From NCBI GenBank assembly GCA_963169325.1, contig CAUJEY010000264.1, forward strand, positions 1 to 61,861: a DNA stretch of 61,861 nucleotides. The letters run 5' to 3'. This document shows positions 16,883-25,128 of this stretch, piece after piece. Position numbers and translations under genes: made by a program. The notes beneath the pieces were generated by a model. The model was not told the DNA's origin. It saw nothing but the letters and a program-made list of their open reading frames with translations, and made no database searches. How positions within the stretch are numbered: the first letter of the stretch is position 1; each line of letters starts with the position of its first letter. This stretch comes from Bacteroidota bacterium. GTDB lineage: Bacteria > Bacteroidota > Bacteroidia > Chitinophagales > Saprospiraceae.

Positions 16883-18280
16883 TTATTTTTTGTTCGTTTT
16901 GTTTATCAATTCGTATGATAAAGCGTCAATTTTGTCATTAATGTCAAATACATTTGACAAGATTACTACTGCCGTTTTTTCTTCAACTTTCATTATCATT
17001 GAAGATGAATATCCGCCTGTTCCTCCATTGTGCCAAAGTAAATTCTCTCCATTTGCAGATTCTAATTTGTGCCAACCTAAACCAATTTTCGTATTTTCTT
17101 TAATATCGAAAGTTGTTTTTCTTGTCAATTCAAGTTCTTTGTTTTTAGGATTGAATTGTGCATTTGCAAATATTGCCAAATCTTCTGTTGTGGATAATAT
17201 TCCACCTGCCCCAAATAGAACATCAAAATCCCAATTAGATACTATTTCGCCCTTTGTGTTTAATCCTTTTATAAGACTATTTCCCAAATTTTGTGAACTT
17301 GTAAATGAATTTTTCATTTTATACTTATCAAAAATTTTCTTTTGTAAAAGTTTTTGAAAGCTTGTTTTTTGGGACAAACCGAGTGTGTAACCTAAAAGCC
17401 CTGCACCCAAGTTTGAATATGAATATGTTTTGGAAGTTTTGTTTTCAAGTGTCAACAAATTTTTAAGATATTCATCTATTTCGGTTTTGCCATAATTTTT
17501 GTATGGATTGATTTCGTTTGATAAATCCAAATTTTCAGGCAAACGAGGTAAACCCGAAGTATGATTAGCCAAACTTTCAAAATTTATTTTGATATTGTCT
17601 TTGAAAGTGAATGGGTAATACGAATTGATTTCGTCTGTCAATTTTATTTTTTCATTTTCAACTAGTGAAGCTAAAACGGTTGATGTGAATACTTTTGTAA
17701 TTGAGCCAATTTCAAAAATATTCTTTTGATTTTCAGCTGGTTTTATGGTGTCATTTACTTTTATAATTCCGTAGTATTTCGTTTTTCCATTTTGTATTAA
17801 GGCAATGGAAAGTTGTGTGTTGTTCGGAAAATCTTTGGATTTTGAAAAAATGATTTCAGCAATTTCTTTTGGATAGTTGTTCAATGAGTTTACCGTCTTA
17901 TTTTCGTTTTCTTGGGGCTTTTCGTAAGGTTTTATAAAAAGTCCGTTGATTTGGTTTTGATCGTCAAGTGAAATATTTACCGCCAAAACAGTTTTTTCAA
18001 ATTTCGTTTTATAAATTGCATAAGTTCCCTGCTGATAGTTGATAAATTCCATACTTTCGATATTGCCTCCTTGACTTTTCAAACCAATTAGAAACTGTTT
18101 TGTATCCTCAATAGGCAATGCTTGTTTCATTTCTGGTGAGAAGCGGTTAAAAATTTCATCATATTTGGCAGCGTTATAGTTCGCCTGAAAATTGTCAATC
18201 GCAATTTTATAATTTTCGGTTTGAGCAAACAATAAATTTGTTATAAAGATTGTGATTAAGAAAGAAAATAGTCTTTTCAT
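16883..18280 (-). CDS. Secreted serine hydrolase (class C beta-lactamase-like) with N-terminal DUF3887
   Basis: The 465-aa protein has a signal peptide (residues 1-20), a DUF3887-like domain (about 24-118), and a penicillin-binding-protein/beta-lactamase class C domain. Catalytic motifs are present: S193-x-x-K196 (GSITK), the Y288-S-N triad (YSN in SYSNLGAG), and a KTG-equivalent HNGG near residue 433. Such proteins are usually esterases, D-amino acid peptidases or cell-wall modifiers; resistance cannot be inferred. The gene is A+T-rich (near 33 percent G+C by eye), in contrast to neighbours, and stands alone, which suggests horizontal acquisition. Confidence 0.88.
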   Translation of the reverse strand: MKRLFSFLITIFITNLLFAQTENYKIAIDNFQANYNAAKYDEIFNRFSPEMKQALPIEDTKQFLIGLKSQGGNIESMEFINYQQGTYAIYKTKFEKTVLAVNISLDDQNQINGLFIKPYEKPQENENKTVNSLNNYPKEIAEIIFSKSKDFPNNTQLSIALIQNGKTKYYGIIKVNDTIKPAENQKNIFEIGSITKVFTSTVLASLVENEKIKLTDEINSYYPFTFKDNIKINFESLANHTSGLPRLPENLDLSNEINPYKNYGKTEIDEYLKNLLTLENKTSKTYSYSNLGAGLLGYTLGLSQKTSFQKLLQKKIFDKYKMKNSFTSSQNLGNSLIKGLNTKGEIVSNWDFDVLFGAGGILSTTEDLAIFANAQFNPKNKELELTRKTTFDIKENTKIGLGWHKLESANGENLLWHNGGTGGYSSSMIMKVEEKTAVVILSNVFDINDKIDALSYELINKTNKK

Positions 18281-18387
18281 ACGGATTGTTGTTTATAATG
18301 ACAGCGAACTATGGTTTGTCGTCAACTCCGCCTATTAGGCCCAGTTGCGTGAAAAATCGCTTTGTCAACGCCACCCTCGCTTCCAAT

Positions 18388-18428
18388 AGTTGCGTAAAAC
18401 CAACCAATCCGGCCGGCTTTACGCAACT
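18388..18428. repeat. Palindromic element, copy 1 (AGTTGCGTAAA stem)
   Basis: AGTTGCGTAAA and TTTACGCAACT form a perfect 11-bp stem around a loop with the core CCAATCCGGCCGG. It is homologous to copy 2 at 18453-18495: the loop core is conserved, and stem differences are compensated on both arms (T-A to G-C and A-T to G-C). Stray half-stems (TTGCGTGAAAAA near 18353, TTGCGTAAAAAA near 18440) lie alongside. Confidence 0.8.
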
Positions 18429-18452
18429 GTCGCGCCACGCTTGCGTAAAAAA

Positions 18453-18495
18453 TAATGGCGTGAATCCAGCCAGTCCGGTAGGATTCACGCCATTA
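18453..18495. repeat. Palindromic element, copy 2 (TAATGGCGTGAATCC stem)
   Basis: TAATGGCGTGAATCC and GGATTCACGCCATTA form a perfect 15-bp stem around the loop AGCCAGTCCGGTA. It aligns with copy 1 through the pattern TkGCGTrAAwCC-ArCCArTCCGG, with paired substitutions that preserve the stem. Confidence 0.8.
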
Positions 18496-18990
18496 ATATG
18501 CTGACTTAAAACGGGAAACATCTGGTTCATGTGGTAGTTGCTTGAGGATGTAAAAGTAAAAGACAATTTCAAATCTCCAAATCATCCAACGGACTTTTTA
18601 TTTTGCCCGGCACAGCCACATTCAAACACCGCTCCCGGTCAACAACCTGAAAATAGTATGCGACTTTCTTTTCTCCTGCTCCCTGCCATGATGCTCCACC
18701 TGCCCGCCGATTCCGCTGCCCAAAAACAACTGCCGGACGCGGCAATAGTTCCCACCTTTGCCGGGCCGTCCAGCGCAGTCCACATCCAGGTATTGCGGAA
18801 GTAGAAAGCACGGACGGGCGAAAACGATAAAAAGTATGCGGCATGTGCTGATAACGTCTTTCGGAAAACAGGATTTATGAGCGAACAGGCTTCCCGCCAC
18901 ATCATCATGTGGTTTTTAACCCTTGTTTCTGCCCTCATCTTTGTGCTGTAAAACGCACCGATTCACTTTTCACCAACCAAATTTTACAAC

Positions 18991-19173
18991 ATGCGACAAG
19001 CAACCTTGGCGCTCACCTGCTTATTCGCGGGGAGCCAGTTTTTTGCCTCCGATTTCTCCGGCCTGCTTCCCACACCGGGCCCGGCTTGTTTCGTCCTGTA
19101 TGTATTACTGGGGATGCTGCTCCTGGGTCTGGCGCTGACCGGGATTTCATTGACATCGGAACGCAAACGGTAA
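18991..19173 (+). CDS. Possible small single-pass membrane protein
   Basis: A 60-codon ATG frame encodes a signal-like N-terminus (QATLALTCLFAGSQFFA), a short linker, and a hydrophobic helix (CFVLYVLLGMLLLGLALTGI) ending SERKR. It precedes the secreted-protein gene at 19238 by 64 bp on the same strand, with a similar A+C-rich leader. No family is recognised and there is no Shine-Dalgarno, so it is only a candidate. Confidence 0.4.
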   Translation: MRQATLALTCLFAGSQFFASDFSGLLPTPGPACFVLYVLLGMLLLGLALTGISLTSERKR

Positions 19174-19237
19174 ACAAACGCATACCCCTAAACCGGCAAC
19201 AAAAACACACATCTTTCACCATCAAAACTTTACTACG

Positions 19238-20047
19238 ATGAAATCAACTATTTTGTCCTTTCTCCTGGCCATCCTCTTTTGCCAGGCCGGCACTACCTCG
19301 GCCCAAACCGCCGAACCCACCCGTTACACCGTTTATGGGTACCACAAAATTAATCCGGGCATGCGCGACGATTTTTTGAAACTGGGAAAAGCCTGGAAAA
19401 AAATCATTGCCTACAAAAAGAAGAACGGCATGCAGGAAGACTGGTCGCTCGCGCAGGTGGTGATGCCGGCCGGGGCAAGTGCGGAATACGACTACGTTAC
19501 CCGCCACGTTTTTGTCGGGGAAACGCAACTCGCCGCCCATCTTGAAAAGCCCTTCCTGCCCGACAACTGGCAAACCCTGCTGACCCTTGATGAAATCAAA
19601 CTGGTGCTCCGGGCGGCGGAGATCAGGACGTATGTAAAAGGCGATATCTGGTCAGAGATCGATAAAACGATAGCGCCCGACATCGACAAATCCACCGTCG
19701 CCGTGTTCAACCACTTCAAACAACCCGAAGGCAAAACCCGCGCTGATCACACCAAAATGGAACAGGATATCTGGAAGCCTGTCCACGATGCCCGGGTGAA
19801 AGACGGTACCATGAAAGGCTGGGTACTGCTGGGCTTGAACATGCCCTTCGGCTCCTCCATGCCTTACGACATGATCACCGTCGATGTTTTCACCGACATG
19901 AAACAAATGCTGGCGCCCTGGTTCGATGCCTATTTCAAAAAAGTACACCCCGGAAAGAATATGGACGAACTGATGAAACAGACCGGCGACGCCACCGACC
20001 TCGTGAAAGGAGAGGTGCGGCTGGTGATTGACCGTTTGAGCTGGTAA
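19238..20047 (+). CDS. Secreted protein with two tandem alpha/beta-barrel-like repeats
   Basis: After a signal peptide (ILSFLLAILFCQAGTTSAQ) the 269-aa protein contains two homologous segments. The first (about 31-90) reads YTVYGYHKINPGM, EDWSLAQVVMPAG, EYDYVTRHVF. The second (about 150-215) reads VAVFNHFKQPEGK, KGWVLLGLNMPFG, PYDMITVDVF. The spacing of H, W, P-G and the YD..T..VF end suggests a duplicated ferredoxin-like (dimeric alpha/beta barrel) fold as in NIPSNAP or EthD proteins. No enzyme can be named. It lies upstream of a secreted amidohydrolase but is separated from it by about 370 bp with a long hairpin. Confidence 0.7.
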   Translation: MKSTILSFLLAILFCQAGTTSAQTAEPTRYTVYGYHKINPGMRDDFLKLGKAWKKIIAYKKKNGMQEDWSLAQVVMPAGASAEYDYVTRHVFVGETQLAAHLEKPFLPDNWQTLLTLDEIKLVLRAAEIRTYVKGDIWSEIDKTIAPDIDKSTVAVFNHFKQPEGKTRADHTKMEQDIWKPVHDARVKDGTMKGWVLLGLNMPFGSSMPYDMITVDVFTDMKQMLAPWFDAYFKKVHPGKNMDELMKQTGDATDLVKGEVRLVIDRLSW

Positions 20048-20075
20048 GCGATTGCGTCGAAGGGCTGGATTATTT

Positions 20076-20231
20076 TAATTCACCACGAGACACGGAGAAT
20101 ATCGAATATCGAACACGGAATATCGAATGTCGAAGTTACGTAGAGCGCACCGTATCACGGAACACACTACGGTATTTCGACATTCGATATTCCTTGTTCG
20201 ATATTCTCTGCGTCTCCGTGGTGAAAAATTT
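20076..20231. repeat. Long intergenic hairpin built from AATATCGAA words
   Basis: The left arm (TTCACCACGAGACACGGAG, then AATATCGAATATCGAACACGG and AATATCGAATGTCGAAG) is matched by a nearly complementary right arm (TTTCGACATTCGATATTCC, TTGTTCGATATTCTCTGCG, TCTCCGTGGTGAA), with a loop of about 45 nt. It lies between two plus-strand genes and could act as a terminator or RNA-stabilising structure. Nothing else recognisable lies in 20048-20418. Confidence 0.75.
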
Positions 20232-20418
20232 ATTTCACGAAAGTCAGTCAGGCAATTTGAATTGCTCCTTCCGGGTACATATCATACAGTTTTATGCAAA
20301 AAAAAAGGTGATTTGTTAGGACGTACCATCTTTTGAGGAAGAAAAAAGGAGACGAAGCCCCTGTTTACTTTCGACTCGTAACAGAGTTTTGGGCTACTTT
20401 CGCCCTAAAACGCACCGC

Positions 20419-21708
20419 ATGTTCAACAAAACAATTTCGCTACTCTTCCTCGCCCTGCTTCCTCTTCTTGCCCCCGCCCAAAAAATAATTCTCCACTGCG
20501 GCCGCTTTATCGACGTAAAAACCGGGCAGTTGCAAAACGAGATGTCGGTGATTATTGAAAAAAATAAAATCACCGGCGTCGTAAAAGGCTACGCCGCTGC
20601 AGACCCGGCCGACAATATAATCGATCTTAAAAACCGCACGGTCATGCCCGGACTCATGGATATGCACGTACACCTGGAAGGCGAAACCGGCCGAAACCGG
20701 CAGATAGAACGATTTACCCTGAACCCCGCCGACATCGCCTACAAATCGGTACGCTATGCGGAAACGACACTATTGTCGGGATTTACCACAGTGCGAGACC
20801 TCGGCGGAAGCCCCGCCGGCGTAAATATTTCGCTGCGCAATGCCATTAAAAACAACTTAGTCAAAGGTCCCCGGGTGTACACCGCCGGCAAATCGATTGC
20901 CACCACCGGCGGCCATGCCGACCCCACCAACGGCTGCAGCAAAGACCTGATGGGCGACCCCGGGCCGTCGGATGGCGTGGTCAACGGGCCGGAAGATTGT
21001 GTGAAAGCCGTGCGCCAACGCTACAAAGACGGCAGCGACCTGATCAAGATCACAGCCTCCGGCGGCGTGATGAGCGTGGCCAAAAGCGCCGACAATCCGC
21101 AGTTTACCGAGGCGGAAATAAAGGCCATTGTCGAAACCGCGACGGACTACGGCTTTAAAGTGGCAGCTCACGCGCATGGTACCGAAGCCATGAAACGAGC
21201 CATCCGGGCCGGCGTAACTTCCATCGAACACGGTACTTACCTCGACGACGAAGCTATCGCCCTGTTCAAACAACATGGGACCTACCTGGTGCCCACGATC
21301 ACCGCCGGCAAATCCACCGCCGACTCAGCAAAAATAGCCGGCTATTATCCCGATATCGTCACGGCAAAAGCCCTTGTTGTCGGCACGTTTATTCAGGCCT
21401 CTTTTGCCAAGGCATACAAGGCCGGCGTCAAAATCGCCTTCGGCACCGACGCGGGCGTGTTCCCACATGGGAAAAACTGGATGGAGTTCCTGTACATGAC
21501 CGAAGCCGGTATGCCCGCCATGGCAGTTATTCAATCGGCTACCATGGCCGGGGCTGATCTACTGGGCGTCGCCGATATGTTAGGCTCCATAGAAGCGGGA
21601 AAACTCGCAGATATCATCGCCGTGGACGGTAATCCGCTGGAGGATATTTCCAGTATGGGCCGGGTGAAATTTGTGATGAAAGATGGAGTGGTGTATAAGC
21701 AGGAGTGA
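20419..21708 (+). CDS. Secreted amidohydrolase (imidazolonepropionase/prolidase-like)
   Basis: The frame extends upstream to 20389, but the ATG at 20419 gives a proper signal peptide (MFNKTISLLFLALLPLLAPAQ) and 429 aa. It is a metal-dependent TIM-barrel amidohydrolase with these ligands: H83-x-H85 (MDMHVHLEG), a likely carboxylated lysine in LIKITASGG, the histidines in VAAHAHG and SIEHGTYL, and the aspartate in AFGTDAGV. The C-terminus returns to the small beta-sandwich (GKLADIIAVDGNPLEDI). Relatives hydrolyse dipeptides with C-terminal proline, basic residues or related amides; the substrate here is unknown. The GH5-like gene begins 17 bp downstream, so the two are probably cotranscribed. 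Confidence 0.9.
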   Translation: MFNKTISLLFLALLPLLAPAQKIILHCGRFIDVKTGQLQNEMSVIIEKNKITGVVKGYAAADPADNIIDLKNRTVMPGLMDMHVHLEGETGRNRQIERFTLNPADIAYKSVRYAETTLLSGFTTVRDLGGSPAGVNISLRNAIKNNLVKGPRVYTAGKSIATTGGHADPTNGCSKDLMGDPGPSDGVVNGPEDCVKAVRQRYKDGSDLIKITASGGVMSVAKSADNPQFTEAEIKAIVETATDYGFKVAAHAHGTEAMKRAIRAGVTSIEHGTYLDDEAIALFKQHGTYLVPTITAGKSTADSAKIAGYYPDIVTAKALVVGTFIQASFAKAYKAGVKIAFGTDAGVFPHGKNWMEFLYMTEAGMPAMAVIQSATMAGADLLGVADMLGSIEAGKLADIIAVDGNPLEDISSMGRVKFVMKDGVVYKQE

Positions 21709-21725
21709 ACACTTTTAAAACAACA

Positions 21726-24326
21726 ATGATGAAATACGCGCACATTCTAATACTCTCCTTTATCCTTTCACTCTACTGCCAATCCGGGCATGCGCAAATA
21801 GCAAACCCATCCACCAAAAGAGGGGTTTTGGTAGACAATAAAGGCGTCATGCGCTGGGAAGACAACAAGGCGGAAATTACAGGGTTTGGGGGCAACTATA
21901 CGGTCCCGTTTGCCCATGCATACCGGTCCGCTGTGAAACTGGGCGTCAATCCCCTGGAAGCGATAGACGAAGATGTGTATCATTTTTCCCGTTTAGGGTT
22001 CGATTTATACCGGGTACACGTGTGGGATACGGAAATAAGCGACACGCTGGGCAATCTTATATTCAATGAGCACCTCAACGCTTTCGACTATCTGTTAAAA
22101 AAATTAGGCGAGCGCAATATCAACTATGTGATGACGCCCATAGCCTTTTGGGGCAACGGCTGGCCGGAGCCGGACGAACCGACGCCCGGCTTTTCCGCCA
22201 AATACGGCAAGGACAAATGCCTGACCGAACCCGGCGCCATTGCGGCGCAGGAGAATTATTTGTTTCAGTTCATGAATCACATAAACCCTTATACCGGAAT
22301 CGCGTATAAAGACGACCCGCGCCTCATTGCCATTGAAATCAGCAATGAACCCCACCACCGGGAAGCACCGGAAAAAGTAACGGCGTTTATCAGACGTATG
22401 GTAACGGCCATTCGAAAAACCGGATATCAAAAGCCTGTATTTTACAACATCAGCCATAGCGTACACCTGGCGGAGGATTATTTCAAAGCCGGTATTCAGG
22501 GCGGCACTTTTCAATGGTATCCGACCGGATTGGGTTATCAGCGGGAATTAACGGGCAATTTTTTGCCCAATGTGGATGACTATAACATTCCCTTTGACGC
22601 GACTATAAAAAAATATAAAGGCGCTAAAATTGTGTATGAATTTGACGCCGCGGATATCGGGAAGTCCTATATCTATCCCGCGATGGCCCGGTCCTTCCGC
22701 AAAGCGGGCATTCAGATCGCCACGCATTTTGCTTATGACCCCATGTTTTTGGCTTTTGCCAATACGGAATATAATACGCACTACATGAATCTGGCGTACA
22801 CGCCCGATAAGGCACTCAGCCTGATGATATGCGCCGAAGTATTCCACCGGGTACCTATGTATAAAGATTACGGCGCTTATCCGGAAAATATCGTTTTTGA
22901 TGGATTTTCCTTGAATTATGAACAGAACCTGGCTATGTTTAATAATGGGGAAAAATATTTTTACACTAACAGCACGGCCGTCAGTCCGGTAAATCTATCA
23001 ACGCTTAGTCAAATTGCCGGTCATGGAAGTTCGCCGATTGTCGGGTATAATGGAACCGGCGCCTACTTTTTGGATCAGCTGGAAAGCGGCGTCTGGCGCC
23101 TGGAAGTGATGCCCGATGTGCTGATCACCGGCAACCCTTACGGCAGAAACAGCCTGGAGAAAAAAATAGCTGTCGTGCAATGGAATAAGAACCGTATGGA
23201 AATTAACCTGGATGACCTGGGCAAGGATTTTATAATAAAACCGCTCAACGACGGAAATGACTACCTGCCTGAAGTCTCCGGCGGAAAGTTTGTGGTTGCC
23301 CCCGGCGCTTACCTGCTTGCCAAGGCAGGCGTAAAAACCGGTTGGGACGCACAGGATCAATGGGGCAATATTAAACTCCACGAATTTCATGCGCCCGCAA
23401 ACTCCGTGGACAAAACCTTTTTGGTGCATAAAAAACTGGATTTCGCTATTGCAGATGCGCCCTTGTCTATCGAAGCGCAGGTCATAGGCCCCGATCCGGA
23501 TATGACGGTTCAGGTGCAGGTGACGAGCGGATTTGACTGGAAACTGATCGATATGGAGCGCAAAAACGGCTTGACATATACCGCCCAAATCCCACGGGAA
23601 CAAATGCGGCAGGGTTTTCTGACCTACTACATCCTGGTAAAAAGTAAAGATAACGTGGAGACATTTCCGGCCGGAAAACCCGGGCTTCCTTATTACTGGG
23701 ATTTTTATGACCGCAATCCTTACACGGTGCGGGTAATCGGAAAAAATCAACCCGTTTATTTATTCAATGCCCAGGAAGACTGGACCGACCTTTCCTATAC
23801 CTGGTGGAGCCGGGATTCAAAATTGGTTCCCACCGATCAATGGAACGAATCGGAATATCAGGTCAGGATAAATGACCTCTTTCAGCCTGATGCGGAAAAT
23901 CTGAACGGGCCGGTCATCCACGATTACAGCCTGCGGTATTACGTCAATGAAAAAATAAACCACCTGCGCGGGCAGCTGTCCGGGAAACAAACCTTAGTCA
24001 TCAAAGCCCGGTCGCTCGAAGCCGAACCGAAATCCGTTCAGGTTGCGCTTGTCACGAAAGACGGAAGCGCCTACGGAAAAGTCATTGAACTCGGTACGGC
24101 GATGCAGGAAATGGAAATTCCGCTTTCGGAATTAACGCCGGTAAAATTGGTTACCATGCCCCGGCCGTATCCCACCTTTTTACCGTATTATTTTTCCATA
24201 GAAAAGGATAGCCGGATAAAAGTGGAAGATATAGAAGGGGTGCAAATATCCATTGGGCCGGGGATTGAGGCGGCCAGGCGGACGGGGGGGCATGCTATTG
24301 GGATTGTGCGTATGATGCTGAAGTAG
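21726..24326 (+). CDS. Secreted GH5-like glycoside hydrolase (mannanase/cellulase-like)
   Basis: Translation probably begins at the tandem ATG at 21726/21729, giving a signal peptide (YAHILILSFILSLYCQSGHAQ) and about 866 aa. The first 400 residues form a TIM barrel typical of clan GH-A: RLGFDLYRVHVWD, then the acid/base motif EISNEPHH (N207-E208), and a candidate nucleophile E305 in IVYEFDAAD. The remaining 450 residues are beta-rich modules, probably carbohydrate binding. There is no T9SS domain, so it is likely periplasmic or lipid-independent. The substrate is probably a beta-mannan or beta-glucan, but this is inferred from fold only. Confidence 0.85.
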   Translation: MMKYAHILILSFILSLYCQSGHAQIANPSTKRGVLVDNKGVMRWEDNKAEITGFGGNYTVPFAHAYRSAVKLGVNPLEAIDEDVYHFSRLGFDLYRVHVWDTEISDTLGNLIFNEHLNAFDYLLKKLGERNINYVMTPIAFWGNGWPEPDEPTPGFSAKYGKDKCLTEPGAIAAQENYLFQFMNHINPYTGIAYKDDPRLIAIEISNEPHHREAPEKVTAFIRRMVTAIRKTGYQKPVFYNISHSVHLAEDYFKAGIQGGTFQWYPTGLGYQRELTGNFLPNVDDYNIPFDATIKKYKGAKIVYEFDAADIGKSYIYPAMARSFRKAGIQIATHFAYDPMFLAFANTEYNTHYMNLAYTPDKALSLMICAEVFHRVPMYKDYGAYPENIVFDGFSLNYEQNLAMFNNGEKYFYTNSTAVSPVNLSTLSQIAGHGSSPIVGYNGTGAYFLDQLESGVWRLEVMPDVLITGNPYGRNSLEKKIAVVQWNKNRMEINLDDLGKDFIIKPLNDGNDYLPEVSGGKFVVAPGAYLLAKAGVKTGWDAQDQWGNIKLHEFHAPANSVDKTFLVHKKLDFAIADAPLSIEAQVIGPDPDMTVQVQVTSGFDWKLIDMERKNGLTYTAQIPREQMRQGFLTYYILVKSKDNVETFPAGKPGLPYYWDFYDRNPYTVRVIGKNQPVYLFNAQEDWTDLSYTWWSRDSKLVPTDQWNESEYQVRINDLFQPDAENLNGPVIHDYSLRYYVNEKINHLRGQLSGKQTLVIKARSLEAEPKSVQVALVTKDGSAYGKVIELGTAMQEMEIPLSELTPVKLVTMPRPYPTFLPYYFSIEKDSRIKVEDIEGVQISIGPGIEAARRTGGHAIGIVRMMLK

Positions 24327-24338
24327 GTTGATCCTACG

Positions 24339-24461
24339 CACACAACTGGAACATTTTTAATTTAACACATAGGCACATAGTTCACATAGTCTTTAAACCT
24401 TTGAAAATCAAAAAACTATGTGCCCTATGTGCCTATGTGTTTAAAAATGTCCAGTAGTGTG
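24339..24461. repeat. CACATAGG palindromic element, copy A
   Basis: The left arm holds ACTGGAACATTTTTAA, TTAACACATAGGCACATAG and TTCACATAGT; the right arm holds ACTATGTGCCCTATGTGCC, TATGTGTTTAAAAATGTCCAGT. Pairing is nearly complete, with an A+T-rich loop. It lies between convergent genes and may serve as a two-way terminator. Copies B (25989-26104) and C (42698-42815) belong to the same family. Confidence 0.85.
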
Positions 24462-24471
24462 AGCCAACGCC

Positions 24472-25077
24472 TCACTCCCGCACTTTTCCGCTAAACACGC
24501 TCGCCTTGCTGTTGAACGGATTGCCCGACGAGCGCCGGAAAGAAACCACCTGCCCCACATGCCACAGCGCATCGGCAATGGGGCCGTTCAGCATATTCCA
24601 GAACGGAAATTCGGAGCGTTTTTCGCCGTTTATAAAAACAATAGGATAGTCCGCCAGCAACCCGCCTGCGTTTTTCAGGATGTCGCTGGCGGTTTTTAAA
24701 TTGTCGAGCGTTTGTTTTCTTTTGAGGTCAAAAGACAGTGGCGACGTTTCCTCCCCGCTCCGCACATTGGGCTGTTGTTTGACGGCATTTACAATCAGAT
24801 ACGAAAGGCCCAGAATATGATCGATGGTTTCTTCGCTCGTGCGGGCTTCGGCGCTCGGCCGAAACGCCAGGTCTTCCGGGCGGAGGCCTTCCGTGGCCCA
24901 ATAGAAACGGAAACCCACCCCGTCGATCATCCTGGCCACCACGTTTTCGGCGGAAAAGGAATCGGGGTACGCGGGGATCTCGTAATAGGGTAGTGGGGAG
25001 GAGTCTGCGGGGATGTTTTGGGCGGCGAGCGGCATAGTGAAGGGAAGTAATAGTAAGATGACGGATAACATTTTCAT
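24472..25077 (-). CDS. Secreted DinB-like protein
   Basis: The frame can be extended to 25101, but the ATG at 25077 places a signal peptide (MLSVILLLLPFTMPLAAQ) at the N-terminus and gives 201 aa. The mature part has a DinB/four-helix layout: VVARMIDGVGFRFYWATEGL, then EARTSEETIDHILGLSYLI, then GPIADALWHVGQVVSFRRSSGNPFN, with histidines H about 94 and H about 174 at DinB metal positions. Most DinB proteins are cytoplasmic thiol transferases or related metalloenzymes; exported ones occur in Bacteroidota and have no set function. Confidence 0.8.
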   Translation of the reverse strand: MKMLSVILLLLPFTMPLAAQNIPADSSPLPYYEIPAYPDSFSAENVVARMIDGVGFRFYWATEGLRPEDLAFRPSAEARTSEETIDHILGLSYLIVNAVKQQPNVRSGEETSPLSFDLKRKQTLDNLKTASDILKNAGGLLADYPIVFINGEKRSEFPFWNMLNGPIADALWHVGQVVSFRRSSGNPFNSKASVFSGKVRE

Positions 25078-25128
25078 GGCAGTTGATTTAAGCATCGGCA
25101 AGTTAGGAAAAAACCAGTCCTTTAGGGC

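Larger units (their letters stand above)
18281..18990. other. Intergenic stretch with hairpin repeats, no confident gene
   Basis: The left part holds the covarying hairpins listed separately. Around 18658-18804 (+) a 48-codon frame begins MRLSFLLLPAMMLHL and looks like a signal peptide followed by a broken-off secreted protein. It may be a degraded gene start, but I would not call it a gene. Nothing else is recognisable up to 18990. Confidence 0.5.

Noticed and set aside
18286-18572. Small frames on both strands with repeated VGFTQL/AGFTPL peptides
   Set aside because: The peptide repeats are the translation of the DNA hairpins; the same words appear on both strands because the DNA is palindromic.
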